This document shows positions 25,288 through 34,518 of a stretch of 64,000 nucleotides of DNA, piece after piece. The translations under genes and the position numbers were made by a program. Location of the stretch: NCBI GenBank assembly GCA_963719875.1, contig CAVRDJ010000002.1:2542001-2606000 (forward strand), in the 5' to 3' direction. The stretch is from Palsa-360 sp963719875 (GTDB lineage: Bacteria; Acidobacteriota; Terriglobia; Acidiferrales; UBA7541). Below the pieces are notes generated by a model. It did not search any database. It was not told the origin of the DNA and saw only the letters and a list, made by a program, of their open reading frames with translations. Within the stretch, counting starts at the first letter, position 1; each line of letters opens with the position of its first letter.

Positions 25288-25791
25288 ATGGTGAAAGATA
25301 TTCACTTGCTGTTTCAGGCGTTCGTTGCCCCGGCCATTTTTGTTTCGGCCGAGGGGCTTTTGCTCCTCTCCCTCAATGTGCGCTTGATGGGGATCGTCAG
25401 CCGTCTTCGTTCGTACCTTCAGAAGAGGCACGACGCTGTAAAGCAGGGGCGCCTGGTTGAGTCGGAGGCCTATTCCTCACAGATCGCCTCGATTGAGAAG
25501 CGGGCTGAAATGATTCGCCGTGCTTTTGTGCTTACGCTGTATGGCCTGATCGGGACAATCGCTACCTGTCTGTTGCTCGGGGCAGGCCTATATTGGCGAT
25601 GGGCCGAAGCGGCAGCCTCTGCAGTTTTCGTGCTCTCCATGCTTAGTTTGTTAGGGGGCATGGTCTACTACGTTCGAGAAGTACAAGTAGCCCTCAGCTC
25701 CGTGCGGGAGGAAGCCGCGGATTCACGATTCTTGGACCTTCAGCACCGCGCCGATGTCACCGAAGAGAAAGAAACGCCGCTCGGGGTGTAG
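25288..25791 (+). CDS. DUF2721 family membrane protein
   Basis: The protein has about 167 residues. The first helix (FQAFVAPAIFVSAEGLLLLS) is followed by NVRLMGIVSRLRSY, the signature stretch of DUF2721. A charged cytosolic loop with KRAEMIRRAFVLTLYG leads to two or three more helices. The family is found in the inner membrane of diverse bacteria and has no known function. A longer frame from 25231 adds unconvincing residues, so the ATG at 25288 was chosen. Confidence 0.8.
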   Translation: MVKDIHLLFQAFVAPAIFVSAEGLLLLSLNVRLMGIVSRLRSYLQKRHDAVKQGRLVESEAYSSQIASIEKRAEMIRRAFVLTLYGLIGTIATCLLLGAGLYWRWAEAAASAVFVLSMLSLLGGMVYYVREVQVALSSVREEAADSRFLDLQHRADVTEEKETPLGV

Positions 25792-25809
25792 GCATGGGCG
25801 ATGTAGCCC

Positions 25810-25876
25810 GGGAACGCCATTCTCCTGAATGGCGTCGTGCAAACTGCCCGCCGTGGCGGAGAGATTGGCGTTCCCA
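25810..25876. repeat. Palindromic repeat, type F (diverged)
   Basis: GGGAACGCCATTCTCC at the left end pairs with GGAGAGATTGGCGTTCCC at the right end, with an inner stretch TGCCCGCCGTGGCGG. It is preceded by GTAG. It is related to 15483-15543 and lies between convergent genes. Confidence 0.6.
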
Positions 25877-25926
25877 GGGAGCCCCGGCGAGGTGAGACGA
25901 CGCGACTCTCCTTCAAACTCCCTACC

Positions 25927-26832
25927 TCAAACTTGTCCTGAATTTACCTCGGATGTTTCGTCGCCGGTTTTCACCGCAATCGCGGCACGAATTCTAGGAA
26001 GCGCTGCGCGAGCGGCCTTTTCGCCCGCAGCAATCAGTTCCGAGGTCTTCTCGAAATCATCCCACAGGAAATCTTTCACCACGGGCTCGATGATGATATC
26101 GGCCCTGGCCCTCCATTCGAGGTCCGCGTGCCGTTGCAAAATGGCAAAAGAAAGGCCGATCACGTCCACGATGCTGGAGGGCGTGCGGTTGTTGGCGGCT
26201 TCCAGAAACACGGCAATGACTATGTCAGCGCCAATGGTCCGCGCCGCATCGACCGGGACCGGCGCCGCGAGGAATCCGTCCACGAGCATGCGTCCATCGA
26301 TCTCCACCGGCACAAACATTCCGGGATATGCGCACGAAGCGCGCAAGGCCGGGCCCAATTGCCCGTGCGAGAAATAGACGGCTTCCCCGGTACCCAGGTC
26401 GGTCGCTGCGATAGCCAGTGGAATCTTCAAATCCTCAAACGTGGTCACGCCAAGAAATTTTCGAGGGTAATGTTCCAGTTTTTGGTTCGAGGCGAGGCCC
26501 ATCCAGGAAAGCCTCCAATTACCGAAGTCCTTAAATCGAGTCGCCCGGGCCTGCCGTTCGATTTCCGCAATGGTGTGGCCGCTGGCATAAGAGATGGCCA
26601 ACAGTGCTCCCGCGCTGGTGCCAGTCAGATAATCAATCGGGATATTTTCCTCCCGGAGCACGCGCAGGACTCCCAGGTGGGCAATGCCCCGCGCGAAGCC
26701 TCCGCCCAACGCGACGCCAACGCGGGGCCGCTGGTGTGACCCCGTAGTGGGCTCGGCATACGCAAACTCACGAACGCGCCCAACCGCGTTCTGAAGCCAG
26801 GTCAGGACCTTTTTTGTATTACTTTCGGGCAT
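25927..26832 (-). CDS. Patatin-like phospholipase (RssA type)
   Basis: The protein has 301 residues with the complete patatin site: the oxyanion loop GGGFARGIAHLG near residue 43, the nucleophile elbow GTSAG near 71, and the catalytic Asp in VDGFLAAPVPV near 190. It is probably a cytosolic or peripheral lipid acyl hydrolase acting on membrane phospholipids. It lacks a signal peptide. The 35-residue N-terminal lead and the last 20 residues are variable. It is a single gene between repeat elements. Confidence 0.88.
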   Translation of the reverse strand: MPESNTKKVLTWLQNAVGRVREFAYAEPTTGSHQRPRVGVALGGGFARGIAHLGVLRVLREENIPIDYLTGTSAGALLAISYASGHTIAEIERQARATRFKDFGNWRLSWMGLASNQKLEHYPRKFLGVTTFEDLKIPLAIAATDLGTGEAVYFSHGQLGPALRASCAYPGMFVPVEIDGRMLVDGFLAAPVPVDAARTIGADIVIAVFLEAANNRTPSSIVDVIGLSFAILQRHADLEWRARADIIIEPVVKDFLWDDFEKTSELIAAGEKAARAALPRIRAAIAVKTGDETSEVNSGQV

Positions 26833-26945
26833 TGTTGGAATAAGACAAGGGTACCTCTAAAACGGTTGCCCGGCGTTTCTCGTTGACCCCGGTTTGTCGC
26901 TTCTGTAACCTGCATTGGCGTCTGAAGCTATCCGATTCGATTTGA

Positions 26946-27024
26946 TAGTAGGACAGCCACTCTTGGCTGTCCGCTTTCGCCCTGCCGGGGCTGTGCGGGA
27001 CAGCCAAGAGTGGCTGTCCTACTA
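26946..27024. repeat. REP pair (BIME-like), type D
   Basis: Perfect 27-bp inverted arms (26946-26972 and 26998-27024) begin TAGTAGGACAGCCACTCTTG. The foot is again GTAG, but the hairpin loop is ACTCTT-like rather than TTCA. It lies just upstream of fadN. Confidence 0.85.
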
Positions 27025-27080
27025 AAACCCTGATCGCAAGCGAATTGACGGACCACCTTAACGGGCCTAACCTAACAGAA

Positions 27081-29522
27081 ATGGCAAAAAGAGCGATCGA
27101 AAAAGTTGTGGTCTTGGGCGCGGGCACCATGGGCGCGCGAATTGCCGCGCACATCGCCAATGCCGGTGTCTGGTGCGCGCTGCTGGACATCGCGCCGGGC
27201 GAGCTTACGCCCGAGGAGCAGAAGCGCGGTCTGACCCTCGCCAGTCCCAACGTCCGAAACCGCATTGTTCGCGCGGGCCTCGCCGCCGCAGTCAAGGCCA
27301 GGCCTGCCGCTTTTTTCAAGCGAGGCCTCGAAAATCGCATTGTCACGGGCAATTTCGAAGATGACCTGAAACTTTGCGCCGAGGCGGACTGGATCGTCGA
27401 AGTCGTCGCTGAAAATCTCGAAATCAAGCGCGCCTTGCTCTCGCGCGTCGCGCAGATTCGCAGGCCCGGCACGATCGTCACCACGAATACCTCCGGCCTG
27501 CCCGTGCGCAGCATCGCGGATGGGATGCCGGAGGAATGGCAGCAGCACTGGGCCGGCACGCATTTCTTTAACCCGCCACGCTACCTGAAGCTGGTGGAAA
27601 TTATTCCGGGAACAGCGACGCGCCCCGAGGTGATCGAAACACTCTCCGAATTCTGCGACCACAAGCTCGGCAAGGGCGTCGTCGTCGCCAAGGACACTCC
27701 CAATTTCATCGGCAACCGCATCGGAACGTTTTCCATGCTGAATGCCATCCGTCTGATGGGCGAACTAGGCATGACGTTTGAGGAAGTGGACGCTTGCACC
27801 GGTCCCGCGCTCGGCTGGCCGCGGTCGGCGACGTTTCGCCTGGCGGATATTGTCGGCATCGATGTGCTCCTGCACGTGATTCGCAACATCCACGAAAATA
27901 TTCCGAATGACGAATCGCGCGAACTCTACCGCGTCCCCGCGCTCCTCGAGGAAATGGCGCGGCGCGGCTGGATCGGAGACAAGACAGGCAGCGGCTTTTA
28001 CAAGCGCGTGAAAAAGGCCGGCGGCGAATCCGAAATCCTCACTCTCGATCCCGTGAAAATGGAATACCGCCCGCAGCAAAAGGCTCGATTTGCTTCCATT
28101 GAAGCGGGAAAAGCCATCGAGAACACGCGCGAGCGGCTGCGCATGCTGGCCGGCCCGGCGCTCGAAGGAAAAGAAGGAGACAAGGCGCAGAAATTCATCT
28201 GGGGCGTGATCTCCGGGATGTGCCTCTACGCCGCGCGCCGCGTTCCCGAAATTGCGGACTCCATTGTGGATGTGGACCGCGCCATGCGCTGGGGTTTTGT
28301 CTGGGAACTGGGGCCGTTCGAGGCGTGGGACGCCATTGGCGTCGCGCCCATGGCGAAACAGCTCGAAAAAGAGGGCCACGCGCTGCCGCCTCTGGTCACG
28401 GAACTTCTCTCCTCGGGGAAGAATTCCTTCTACCAGTCCCCGCAGGGCGAGACGTCGTATTTCGATCTGGCCGCCAAGTCCTACAAGACCGTGCCGCAGT
28501 CCGAAGGAATCATCGTTTTGAAATCCCTCAAGGACCGCGCCAGGGAGATCGAGAAAAATTCCGGTGCGAGCCTGATCGATCTGGGCGACGGCGTGGTCTG
28601 CTGCGAATTCCACTCGAAGATGAACGCCATCGGCGGCGACCTGCTGGCCATGATCCACAAGGGCCTTACGCGCCTGCGCGCCGATTTCGACGCCATGGTG
28701 ATCGCCAACCAGGGCGAGAATTTTTCCGCCGGCGCGAACCTGATGCTCATCCTGATGACTGCGCAGGAGCAGGAGTGGGACGACCTGCACGTCGCCGTGC
28801 GGCAATTCCAGAACACCACGCTGGCCATCAAGCATTCGCCGAAGCCGGTCGTCGTCGCGCCGCAGGGTCTCGCGCTCGGCGGCGGCTGCGAAGTCGTGCT
28901 GCACGGCACGCGCATCCACGCCTCGGCTGAAGCCTACATTGGCCTCGTGGAAACGGGTGTCGGCCTGATCCCGGCCGGCGGCGGCACAAAGGAAATGATC
29001 CTCCGCGCGAACGAACGCGCCGAAGGCGAAGAGGACCTCGACCTGTTCCACGCGCTCAAGCCCGTGTTTGAAAATATTGCGATGGCGAAAGTTTCGACGA
29101 GCGGGGAAGAAGCGCGCGAGCTCGGCTACCTGCGCCGCGCCGACCTCGTGGCCATGAATCTCGACCGCCTGGTGGCCGACGCAAAACAAACCGCGCTCGG
29201 CCTGGTCCGCGGCGAATGGCGGCAGACGGCGCCCCCGCCGGGGGAACCGTCGATCCGCGTTCTTGGCGAGGAATTCAGCGCCGCCGCGAAACTCGCCGTC
29301 CACATGATGCTGCGCGGCGAATATATATCGGAATACGATGCATTAGTCGCGCGCAAGCTCGGCCACATCCTGGCCGGCGGCGCGCTCACCTCGTCGCAGC
29401 TCGTCAGCGAACAGTACCTCCTCGACCTGGAACGCGAAGCCTTCGTCTCCCTCTGCGGCGAACGCAAAACCCAGGAGCGCATCGCCCACACCCTAAAGAC
29501 CGGCAAGCCACTGAGGAATTGA
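27081..29522 (+). CDS. fadN: 3-hydroxyacyl-CoA dehydrogenase/enoyl-CoA hydratase (FadN)
   Basis: The bifunctional protein has about 813 residues. The N-terminal NAD-binding domain starts with VVVLGAGTMGARIAAH, and GTHFFNPPRYLKLVEI is the dehydrogenase catalytic stretch. The enoyl-CoA hydratase-like domain is C-terminal (NQGENFSAGANL and ALGGGCEVVLHG), the order seen in FadN of Bacillus rather than FadB. It performs hydration and oxidation steps of fatty acid beta-oxidation. The ATG at 27081 precedes MAKRAIEKV. Its usual partner fadA is found 3.8 kb downstream, beyond several unrelated genes. Confidence 0.93.
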   Translation: MAKRAIEKVVVLGAGTMGARIAAHIANAGVWCALLDIAPGELTPEEQKRGLTLASPNVRNRIVRAGLAAAVKARPAAFFKRGLENRIVTGNFEDDLKLCAEADWIVEVVAENLEIKRALLSRVAQIRRPGTIVTTNTSGLPVRSIADGMPEEWQQHWAGTHFFNPPRYLKLVEIIPGTATRPEVIETLSEFCDHKLGKGVVVAKDTPNFIGNRIGTFSMLNAIRLMGELGMTFEEVDACTGPALGWPRSATFRLADIVGIDVLLHVIRNIHENIPNDESRELYRVPALLEEMARRGWIGDKTGSGFYKRVKKAGGESEILTLDPVKMEYRPQQKARFASIEAGKAIENTRERLRMLAGPALEGKEGDKAQKFIWGVISGMCLYAARRVPEIADSIVDVDRAMRWGFVWELGPFEAWDAIGVAPMAKQLEKEGHALPPLVTELLSSGKNSFYQSPQGETSYFDLAAKSYKTVPQSEGIIVLKSLKDRAREIEKNSGASLIDLGDGVVCCEFHSKMNAIGGDLLAMIHKGLTRLRADFDAMVIANQGENFSAGANLMLILMTAQEQEWDDLHVAVRQFQNTTLAIKHSPKPVVVAPQGLALGGGCEVVLHGTRIHASAEAYIGLVETGVGLIPAGGGTKEMILRANERAEGEEDLDLFHALKPVFENIAMAKVSTSGEEARELGYLRRADLVAMNLDRLVADAKQTALGLVRGEWRQTAPPPGEPSIRVLGEEFSAAAKLAVHMMLRGEYISEYDALVARKLGHILAGGALTSSQLVSEQYLLDLEREAFVSLCGERKTQERIAHTLKTGKPLRN

Positions 29523-29553
29523 CAATTGTTGTCATGACCTGCTTTGAGTGAGT

Positions 29554-29784
29554 TCATTCTTGACCTAGAAGTTCCAGATAGCGTTCGCGTGAAATCCGCG
29601 CAGTGCGCAGAACATTCTTGATGATGAACACAGGCAAATGGTCGTAACGTGGAACCACGGCGGGCCGTTCGATACCAGGTTTCGTGAACACCATGTGATC
29701 TCCACGTTCGCGTGAGAGCACAAATCCTTCCAGTTCCAAAACGCGCACAAGCTTGCGGTAGTGAACTGGATTGATACGCGGCAT
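29554..29784 (-). CDS. hicA: HicA-family toxin (YcfA-like)
   Basis: This 76-residue protein has the small double-stranded RNA-binding-like fold of HicA. The catalytic His lies in RERGDHMVFTKPG, and VVPRYDHLPVFIIKNVLR follows. HicA toxins cleave mRNA during translation and are neutralised by HicB. The gene lies 10 bases after hicB on the same strand, the hicB-hicA order. The start at MPRINPVHY was chosen because the longer frame overlaps hicB. The module could be active, as both genes look intact. Confidence 0.85.
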   Translation of the reverse strand: MPRINPVHYRKLVRVLELEGFVLSRERGDHMVFTKPGIERPAVVPRYDHLPVFIIKNVLRTARISRERYLELLGQE

Positions 29785-29794
29785 GCGGTACTTC

Positions 29795-30106
29795 TTAGGA
29801 AGCGAGTGGAACAGCCAGTCGGAACTTAGCGCGGGCGATGATCCGGCGCGGGCGGTAGCTCTGGCCGCGCCTCTCGAACCCCGATTCGGCCAGTATTGCT
29901 TCCAGAGTTCCTCTTCGGGAACACTCTTCCAAGAACAAGCTGACCGCCTCACGCAAGCGCGCCCGTGCTTCGGCGACGGAATCGCCGCAACTCGACACGT
30001 CGAGTTCCGGAGTGTAGCTCACGAATGTGGGACCCTCTTTCCAAACGTGGGCTGTAAAGTCGATCTCTGGGAGCCGCGTCTTGTTCTTCGGCAAAATTCG
30101 TACCAT
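29795..30106 (-). CDS. hicB: HicB-family antitoxin
   Basis: The protein has about 103 residues. It starts MVRILPKNKTRLPEIDF, and its central partial RNase H-like domain shows GPTFVSYTPELDVSSCG, then SVAEARARLREAVSLFLEEC, typical of HicB. The C-terminal part is short and basic and lacks an obvious ribbon-helix-helix or HTH domain, so autoregulation may differ from classic HicB. It is paired with the toxin gene downstream. The ATG at 30106 was preferred to one at 30193 outside the conserved region. Confidence 0.8.
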   Translation of the reverse strand: MVRILPKNKTRLPEIDFTAHVWKEGPTFVSYTPELDVSSCGDSVAEARARLREAVSLFLEECSRRGTLEAILAESGFERRGQSYRPRRIIARAKFRLAVPLAS

Positions 30107-30265
30107 ACCAGACCGATTATAATCTGGTTCACCTGCTACACCAAAGTGTAAACGATCTCGGTAGTGATTTGGCTTAGCTCTCGAAATCACCAACGGCTGC
30201 CCGCCCCAAATGCGGGCGGTCTAAGTAGATTCGATCGTCAAAAGGTTCGTCTATCAGGAAGATGA

Positions 30266-30958
30266 CTACTGCGGACTTACGGGCTGAGTGGACTCGAACG
30301 TTATGTTTTTGATGGCATGAGCGACGGCATCCTGGGCGACGACTTCATTGCGGCTGTGGTCGGTGATGGTGTCGTAGAGGAGTTGCGTCGGTTCCGTGTT
30401 GAGTTCCCGGTTGTATTCATCGGTGAAATCGGCGGCCATTTGTTGGAGCGCCTTAATGGACTCCGCATTCAGATCCGTGCCGGCGATCTCGATCTGTTTG
30501 CCCATGTAGGTCGCGGCGATTCGCGCGGCGATCTGGTCGGCGGTCTGGTAGTAAAACTCCGAAATCTGGCGATGGCCTTCCTCATGATCGATCACGTGCT
30601 GCGTGGCGTCGGCCGGCACCCAGACGATGATGTTGAGCTGCAGCATCACTTTGACCTGCGTGAGGGTGATGGTCGCGTGCGTCGCATCCGTTCGGCGTGT
30701 CTGTCCGCCGACAACTGCGCTGGACACGAAATTGGAATCACACTGCGCGTTTTCCCCAGGAGGCAGGTGCGGCATATCGGCCGGCGGATTTGCCGGATCA
30801 AACGTGCGGCTCGCGAAAGTGACGGGCTGCTTGTTGATTGCCGGCGCGGGCGATTCCCTGAGCTGCCGGAGCGAGGAGGGTTCCCGCCACCTGAGCCAGC
30901 CGAAGATAATCACTCCCAGCAAGACACAAAGCGCAATCGACCGGCGTGTGGACAACAT
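30266..30958 (-). CDS. Membrane-anchored HExxH protein (DUF922-like)
   Basis: The protein has 230 residues. An N-terminal hydrophobic helix (IALCVLLGVIIFGWL) should anchor or export it. The domain contains HEEGH at residues 125-129, within VIDHEEGHRQISEFYY, which matches the zinc-binding and catalytic pattern of DUF922-type putative metalloproteases. No third ligand can be assigned with confidence. It lies between hicBA and a REP pair. Peptidase activity is an inference from the motif only. Confidence 0.65.
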   Translation of the reverse strand: MLSTRRSIALCVLLGVIIFGWLRWREPSSLRQLRESPAPAINKQPVTFASRTFDPANPPADMPHLPPGENAQCDSNFVSSAVVGGQTRRTDATHATITLTQVKVMLQLNIIVWVPADATQHVIDHEEGHRQISEFYYQTADQIAARIAATYMGKQIEIAGTDLNAESIKALQQMAADFTDEYNRELNTEPTQLLYDTITDHSRNEVVAQDAVAHAIKNITFESTQPVSPQ

Positions 30959-31065
30959 TGCCTCCGCCTTCCATTTTGCGAATTGGACAGCTCCAGAGCC
31001 ATAAGTTCGTGGCGGCAGATGACGCGAAAGGTACTCTCAGCCAGGCAGCTTGCGGAAATAGCCAG

Positions 31066-31168
31066 GTAGCACAGGCACTCTTGCCTGTGCGGGTTTTGCA
31101 ACTGTCACTAGGCTCGTAGTCTGCGCGTGCGACTCACAAAACCGCACAGCCAGGAGTGGCTGTGCTAC
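31066..31168. repeat. REP pair (BIME-like), type E
   Basis: The left arm GTAGCACAGGCACTCTTGCC and the right arm ending AGTGGCTGTGCTAC are inverted REPs with diverged stems. Both keep the GTAG foot, and both are flanked by a matching inner GGGTTTTG / CAAAACC. It lies just beyond the stop of the ERCC4 nuclease gene. Confidence 0.75.
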
Positions 31169-31177
31169 TCGAAGTGG

Positions 31178-31798
31178 TTACAAATCATCATCGGCGAGGC
31201 GGCGGCCGTGGCCGTTCGATTCGAGCCAGTGGTAGAGGTGAACCTGGTACAGGTAGGAGGCGACGATTTCTTCGCCGAGTTCGTGCGTTTCCACGCACAA
31301 AAACGGCACGCGAAGTCCCGCCACCAAAGCGATAAGCGATTGCGTGATCTGGTTTGGGTTCGCGGGGCTGTGTTCGTAGCGCGATTTCACCTGGCTCAAA
31401 GCGGAGGTGATGACCAGCAGCCGGTCGGGAAACGCGCTCATGCGGCGCAGACGCGCGACGAAGACGGAACGTTCCACGTGGAACGAGCGGACCAGGTCAC
31501 TGAGGTCCTTGCGCTCGACGACGCACCTATCTTCAAGCCCGGCAATCGAGTAGTCGCCGATTTCCAGCGGCCTTTTCTCGATACCGGAAAACCATCCGCC
31601 AAAGCGTTCGAACGAAAACGGATTCTGCTCGCGCGTATCGACAACGATCACCGGTTTTGGCGTGCGAAGCTGCGTGCCGCCGCGCTCGGCGATGACGGGC
31701 AAGGCAGGATGAGCCACTGGCAGAGCTGTCATCTGCCATTTGAGCGGGGAAGTGATCAGTGTGCGGCGTCGTCGCATGGAATTGAGGTCCGCTAGCAT
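31178..31798 (-). CDS. Stand-alone ERCC4/XPF-type nuclease domain protein
   Basis: The protein has 206 residues. The XPF nuclease core is complete: VVDTREQNPF (Asp54), GDYSIAGLED (81-90) and VVERKDLSDLV (94-102), giving the D...ERKxxxD site. Eukaryotic and archaeal XPF proteins cut branched DNA with helicase or HhH partners. This bacterial form is the nuclease domain alone, with no HhH domain. It is next to a REP pair and divergent from the propeller gene. A later start (residue 23, MTALPVAHP) is possible. Biological role unknown. Confidence 0.82.
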   Translation of the reverse strand: MLADLNSMRRRRTLITSPLKWQMTALPVAHPALPVIAERGGTQLRTPKPVIVVDTREQNPFSFERFGGWFSGIEKRPLEIGDYSIAGLEDRCVVERKDLSDLVRSFHVERSVFVARLRRMSAFPDRLLVITSALSQVKSRYEHSPANPNQITQSLIALVAGLRVPFLCVETHELGEEIVASYLYQVHLYHWLESNGHGRRLADDDL

Positions 31799-31939
31799 AG
31801 CACGCGGATATCACCGGAAAATCCAGGGCGCATATATCGGCTGGGAACAAACGGCTGTATACTCACCGGACCGGAAAGCCAAAAAAGGCAATTCCTGTTT
31901 TGCGTTGGACGTTCGCAAGATTCCTAAAGGAGATACCCC

Positions 31940-33196
31940 ATGAAACGGAACGGTTTGATCGGTTCCATTTTTGCCGGGATCGTTTTGTTATGGGTGATTC
32001 CACACTCATCCAAGCCCGTTTTTGGTCAGGCGGCGCCGGCAGAAGCCCTGCACATCGGCGAGGGCGGTCTCCCTCAATTCGAAAAGGACCTGGGCTTCCC
32101 GAAGGTTCCGTCGAAGTGGAGGATGGGATTTGGGTCCGATGTCGCAGTAGACTCTCAGGATCACATTTGGATCCTTAGCCGCCCGCACAGTCTTGCGCAT
32201 CCTCGGTCAACGCCGCCTGATCTCGTTTCCATTCCGGCGCCGCCGGTCATGGAGTTCGACAACGAAGGCAATTTTATTCAGGCATGGGGCGGGGAAAGCG
32301 GGCCTGGATATCAGTGGCCGTCGAATGAGCACAGCATCACCGTGGACTACAAGGGCTTCGTGTGGATCCTGGGCAACGCGGACGGCAAGATGAACAATCC
32401 CGCGAGTCTCCCGAATGACAACCAGGTGCTCAAGTTTACGAGGGACGGCAAATTTGTGATGGCCATTGGCCAGAGCGGCCAGACCGGCAGCAATGCCACC
32501 GAAGTCCTCAAGGGAGGGACGAGCGTCCGCGTCTATCCCAAAACAAACGAAGTCTTCGTGAGCGACGGGTACGGGAACAGCCGCATTATGGTCTACGACG
32601 CGGACACGGGGAAGTTCAAGCGCATGTGGGGCGCGTATGGCAACAAGCCGCTCGATATGGACCAGCGTCCTCCCGTCGAGCCTTCCAAACCCAACGAATT
32701 GTGTCCCATGGTGTGCGGGATATGGTCGACGTATCAGCAATTTGCATTGCCGCACGATATAAAGCTTTCGAACGACGGGCTCGCGTACGTGGCCGATCGG
32801 GGCAATAAGCGGGTCCAGGTGTTCACGCCCGAGGGGAAATTCGTTGCGGAGCAGTTTGTCGGCGCCGACAGCAAGCTCCCCTTGCAGGCCAGGTCTGTAG
32901 CATTTTCCCCAGATCCGGAGCAGCGGTTTTTGTATGTCGCGGGGTCCCCGGACGTGTACGTTCTGAATCGAAGGACCCTCGAAGTTCTTGGGTCATTCAA
33001 CATAGGTTCGCCGCAAGGGGATCCTCCAGGCCACCTGATTAATGTCGATCATGAAGGCAACGTCTACGCGGTCCAGGCAGAGCTCAGTGGCGCCGACGGG
33101 CATAGCGGAGGCGCGGGCGCTTACAAGTTCACGTTCAAGGGGTACGCGCCGAAGGTTTCGTGTCCTCCCTGTGCGTCCACCAAGCGTGCGCAGTAA
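31940..33196 (+). CDS. Secreted NHL-type beta-propeller protein
   Basis: The 418-residue precursor has a signal peptide ending near PVFGQA. The mature part contains repeated strand units of NHL type: SDVAVDSQDHIWIL, ITVDYKGFVWILG, VFVSDGYGNSRIMVYD, and AYVADRGNKRVQVF. Such six-bladed propellers bind ligands or proteins outside the cytoplasm, and some are lyases, but no catalytic metal site is evident. AAAGGAG gives a strong ribosome site seven bases before the ATG. A related propeller is encoded at 61267-62526. Confidence 0.82.
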   Translation: MKRNGLIGSIFAGIVLLWVIPHSSKPVFGQAAPAEALHIGEGGLPQFEKDLGFPKVPSKWRMGFGSDVAVDSQDHIWILSRPHSLAHPRSTPPDLVSIPAPPVMEFDNEGNFIQAWGGESGPGYQWPSNEHSITVDYKGFVWILGNADGKMNNPASLPNDNQVLKFTRDGKFVMAIGQSGQTGSNATEVLKGGTSVRVYPKTNEVFVSDGYGNSRIMVYDADTGKFKRMWGAYGNKPLDMDQRPPVEPSKPNELCPMVCGIWSTYQQFALPHDIKLSNDGLAYVADRGNKRVQVFTPEGKFVAEQFVGADSKLPLQARSVAFSPDPEQRFLYVAGSPDVYVLNRRTLEVLGSFNIGSPQGDPPGHLINVDHEGNVYAVQAELSGADGHSGGAGAYKFTFKGYAPKVSCPPCASTKRAQ

Positions 33197-33270
33197 TCAG
33201 TAGTGCCGTTCAGCGCCCCCACTTGTTGCTATTTCACCCGTAAGAGCATCCAATGACAGGTGCGGGACCA

Positions 33271-33302
33271 CGAATCACAAATCGCGAATCACGAGTCACA
33301 AC
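33271..33302. repeat. Short ATCAC-type tandem repeat
   Basis: CGAATCACAAATCGCGAATC with ACGAGTCAC gives three to four degenerate units directly before the fadA start codon. Similar strings occur at 9511-9607 and 37508-37566. Confidence 0.5.
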
Positions 33303-34502
33303 ATGAGAGACGCCGTCATCGTCAGTTCAGTCCGCACGCCGGTGGGAAAAGCGTTCAAGGGGACGCTTCGCTCGACGCGGCCGGATGATCTTGCCGCCAT
33401 CGCCATGCAGGAAGCGATTCGTCGTGTCCCCGGGCTTGATCCCAAGGACATTGAAGACGTCATCCTCGGTTGCGCGATGCCGGAGGGCGAAGCCGGAATG
33501 AACGTTGCGCGCATCGCCAGCCAGCGCGCCGGGCTGCCGCCGGAAGTTCCGGCCATCACGATCAACCGGTTTTGTTCCTCGGGCCTGCAGGCGATTGCCA
33601 TGGCTGCCGAGCGCATCATGGTCGGCCACGCTGACGTCATTCTGGCCGGCGGCACCGAATCGATGAGCATGATTCCCATGGGCGGCAACAAGGTTTCCCC
33701 AAATCCCTGGCTGATGGACCACTATCCGGACGCGTATCTCAGCATGGGACTTACGGCGGAGAATGTGGCCAAGAAATATGGCATCACCCGCGAAAAGGCG
33801 GATGAATTTTCGCTCGCCAGTCACAAGAAAGCGCTTGCCGCGATTGCCGCCGGAAAGTTCAAGGACGAAATTGCGCCGGTGCAGGTGCAGACGACAGTCG
33901 TCGCCAAAAGCGCGAACGGCCACGCGGCAAAGGCCAAGACAACCACGGCGCTTTTCGAAATAGACGAAGGACCCCGCGCCGACACCAGCATGGAAGCCCT
34001 GGCCAAGCTCAAGCCCGCATTTCATGCGCGCGGCACGACGACGGCCGGAAACAGTTCGCAGACAAGCGACGGCGCGGCGGCGGCGATCGTGATGAGCGCC
34101 GAACGTGCCCGCGAGCTGGGCGCGAAGCCGATGGCGCGCTTCCTCGGCTTTGCGACCGCCGGCGTCCCTGCTGAGATCATGGGCATCGGCCCTGCGTACG
34201 CGATTCCGAAGGTCCTGAAGCTTACCGGTTTGAAGCTCGATCAGATCGATGTGATTGAGCTCAACGAAGCGTTTGCCGTGCAGTCGCTGGCGGTGATCCA
34301 TGAAGCGGGACTGGACCCCGCGCGCGTGAATCTCAATGGCGGGGCGATTGCCCTTGGGCACCCGCTCGGGTGCACCGGGGCGAAGCTTACGGCAACGATC
34401 CTGCGCGAACTTGAGCGGCGCAATGCGCGCTATGGGATGGTCACCATGTGCATTGGCGGAGGAATGGGCGCGGCGGGGATCTTCGAGCGGATTGCGTCTT
34501 AA
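33303..34502 (+). CDS. fadA: Acetyl-CoA acyltransferase (thiolase, FadA)
   Basis: The 399-residue thiolase is of full length. The acyl-accepting Cys is in NRFCSSGLQAIAMAA, the catalytic His region is ELNEAFAVQ, and the second Cys is in MVTMCIGGGMGAAG. GGAIALGHPLGCTGA is the conserved loop. It carries out the last step of beta-oxidation, cleaving 3-ketoacyl-CoA with CoA. It belongs functionally with fadN, which has the same direction 3.8 kb upstream. The ATG follows a short tandem repeat and lacks a strong ribosome site. Confidence 0.95.
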   Translation: MRDAVIVSSVRTPVGKAFKGTLRSTRPDDLAAIAMQEAIRRVPGLDPKDIEDVILGCAMPEGEAGMNVARIASQRAGLPPEVPAITINRFCSSGLQAIAMAAERIMVGHADVILAGGTESMSMIPMGGNKVSPNPWLMDHYPDAYLSMGLTAENVAKKYGITREKADEFSLASHKKALAAIAAGKFKDEIAPVQVQTTVVAKSANGHAAKAKTTTALFEIDEGPRADTSMEALAKLKPAFHARGTTTAGNSSQTSDGAAAAIVMSAERARELGAKPMARFLGFATAGVPAEIMGIGPAYAIPKVLKLTGLKLDQIDVIELNEAFAVQSLAVIHEAGLDPARVNLNGGAIALGHPLGCTGAKLTATILRELERRNARYGMVTMCIGGGMGAAGIFERIAS

Positions 34503-34518
34503 ATTTAAATAAGGGCAA

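Noticed and set aside
30198..30222. GC-rich hairpin between hicB and the HExxH gene as a terminator
   Set aside because: GCCCGC pairs with GCGGGC but there is no T run on the relevant strand.
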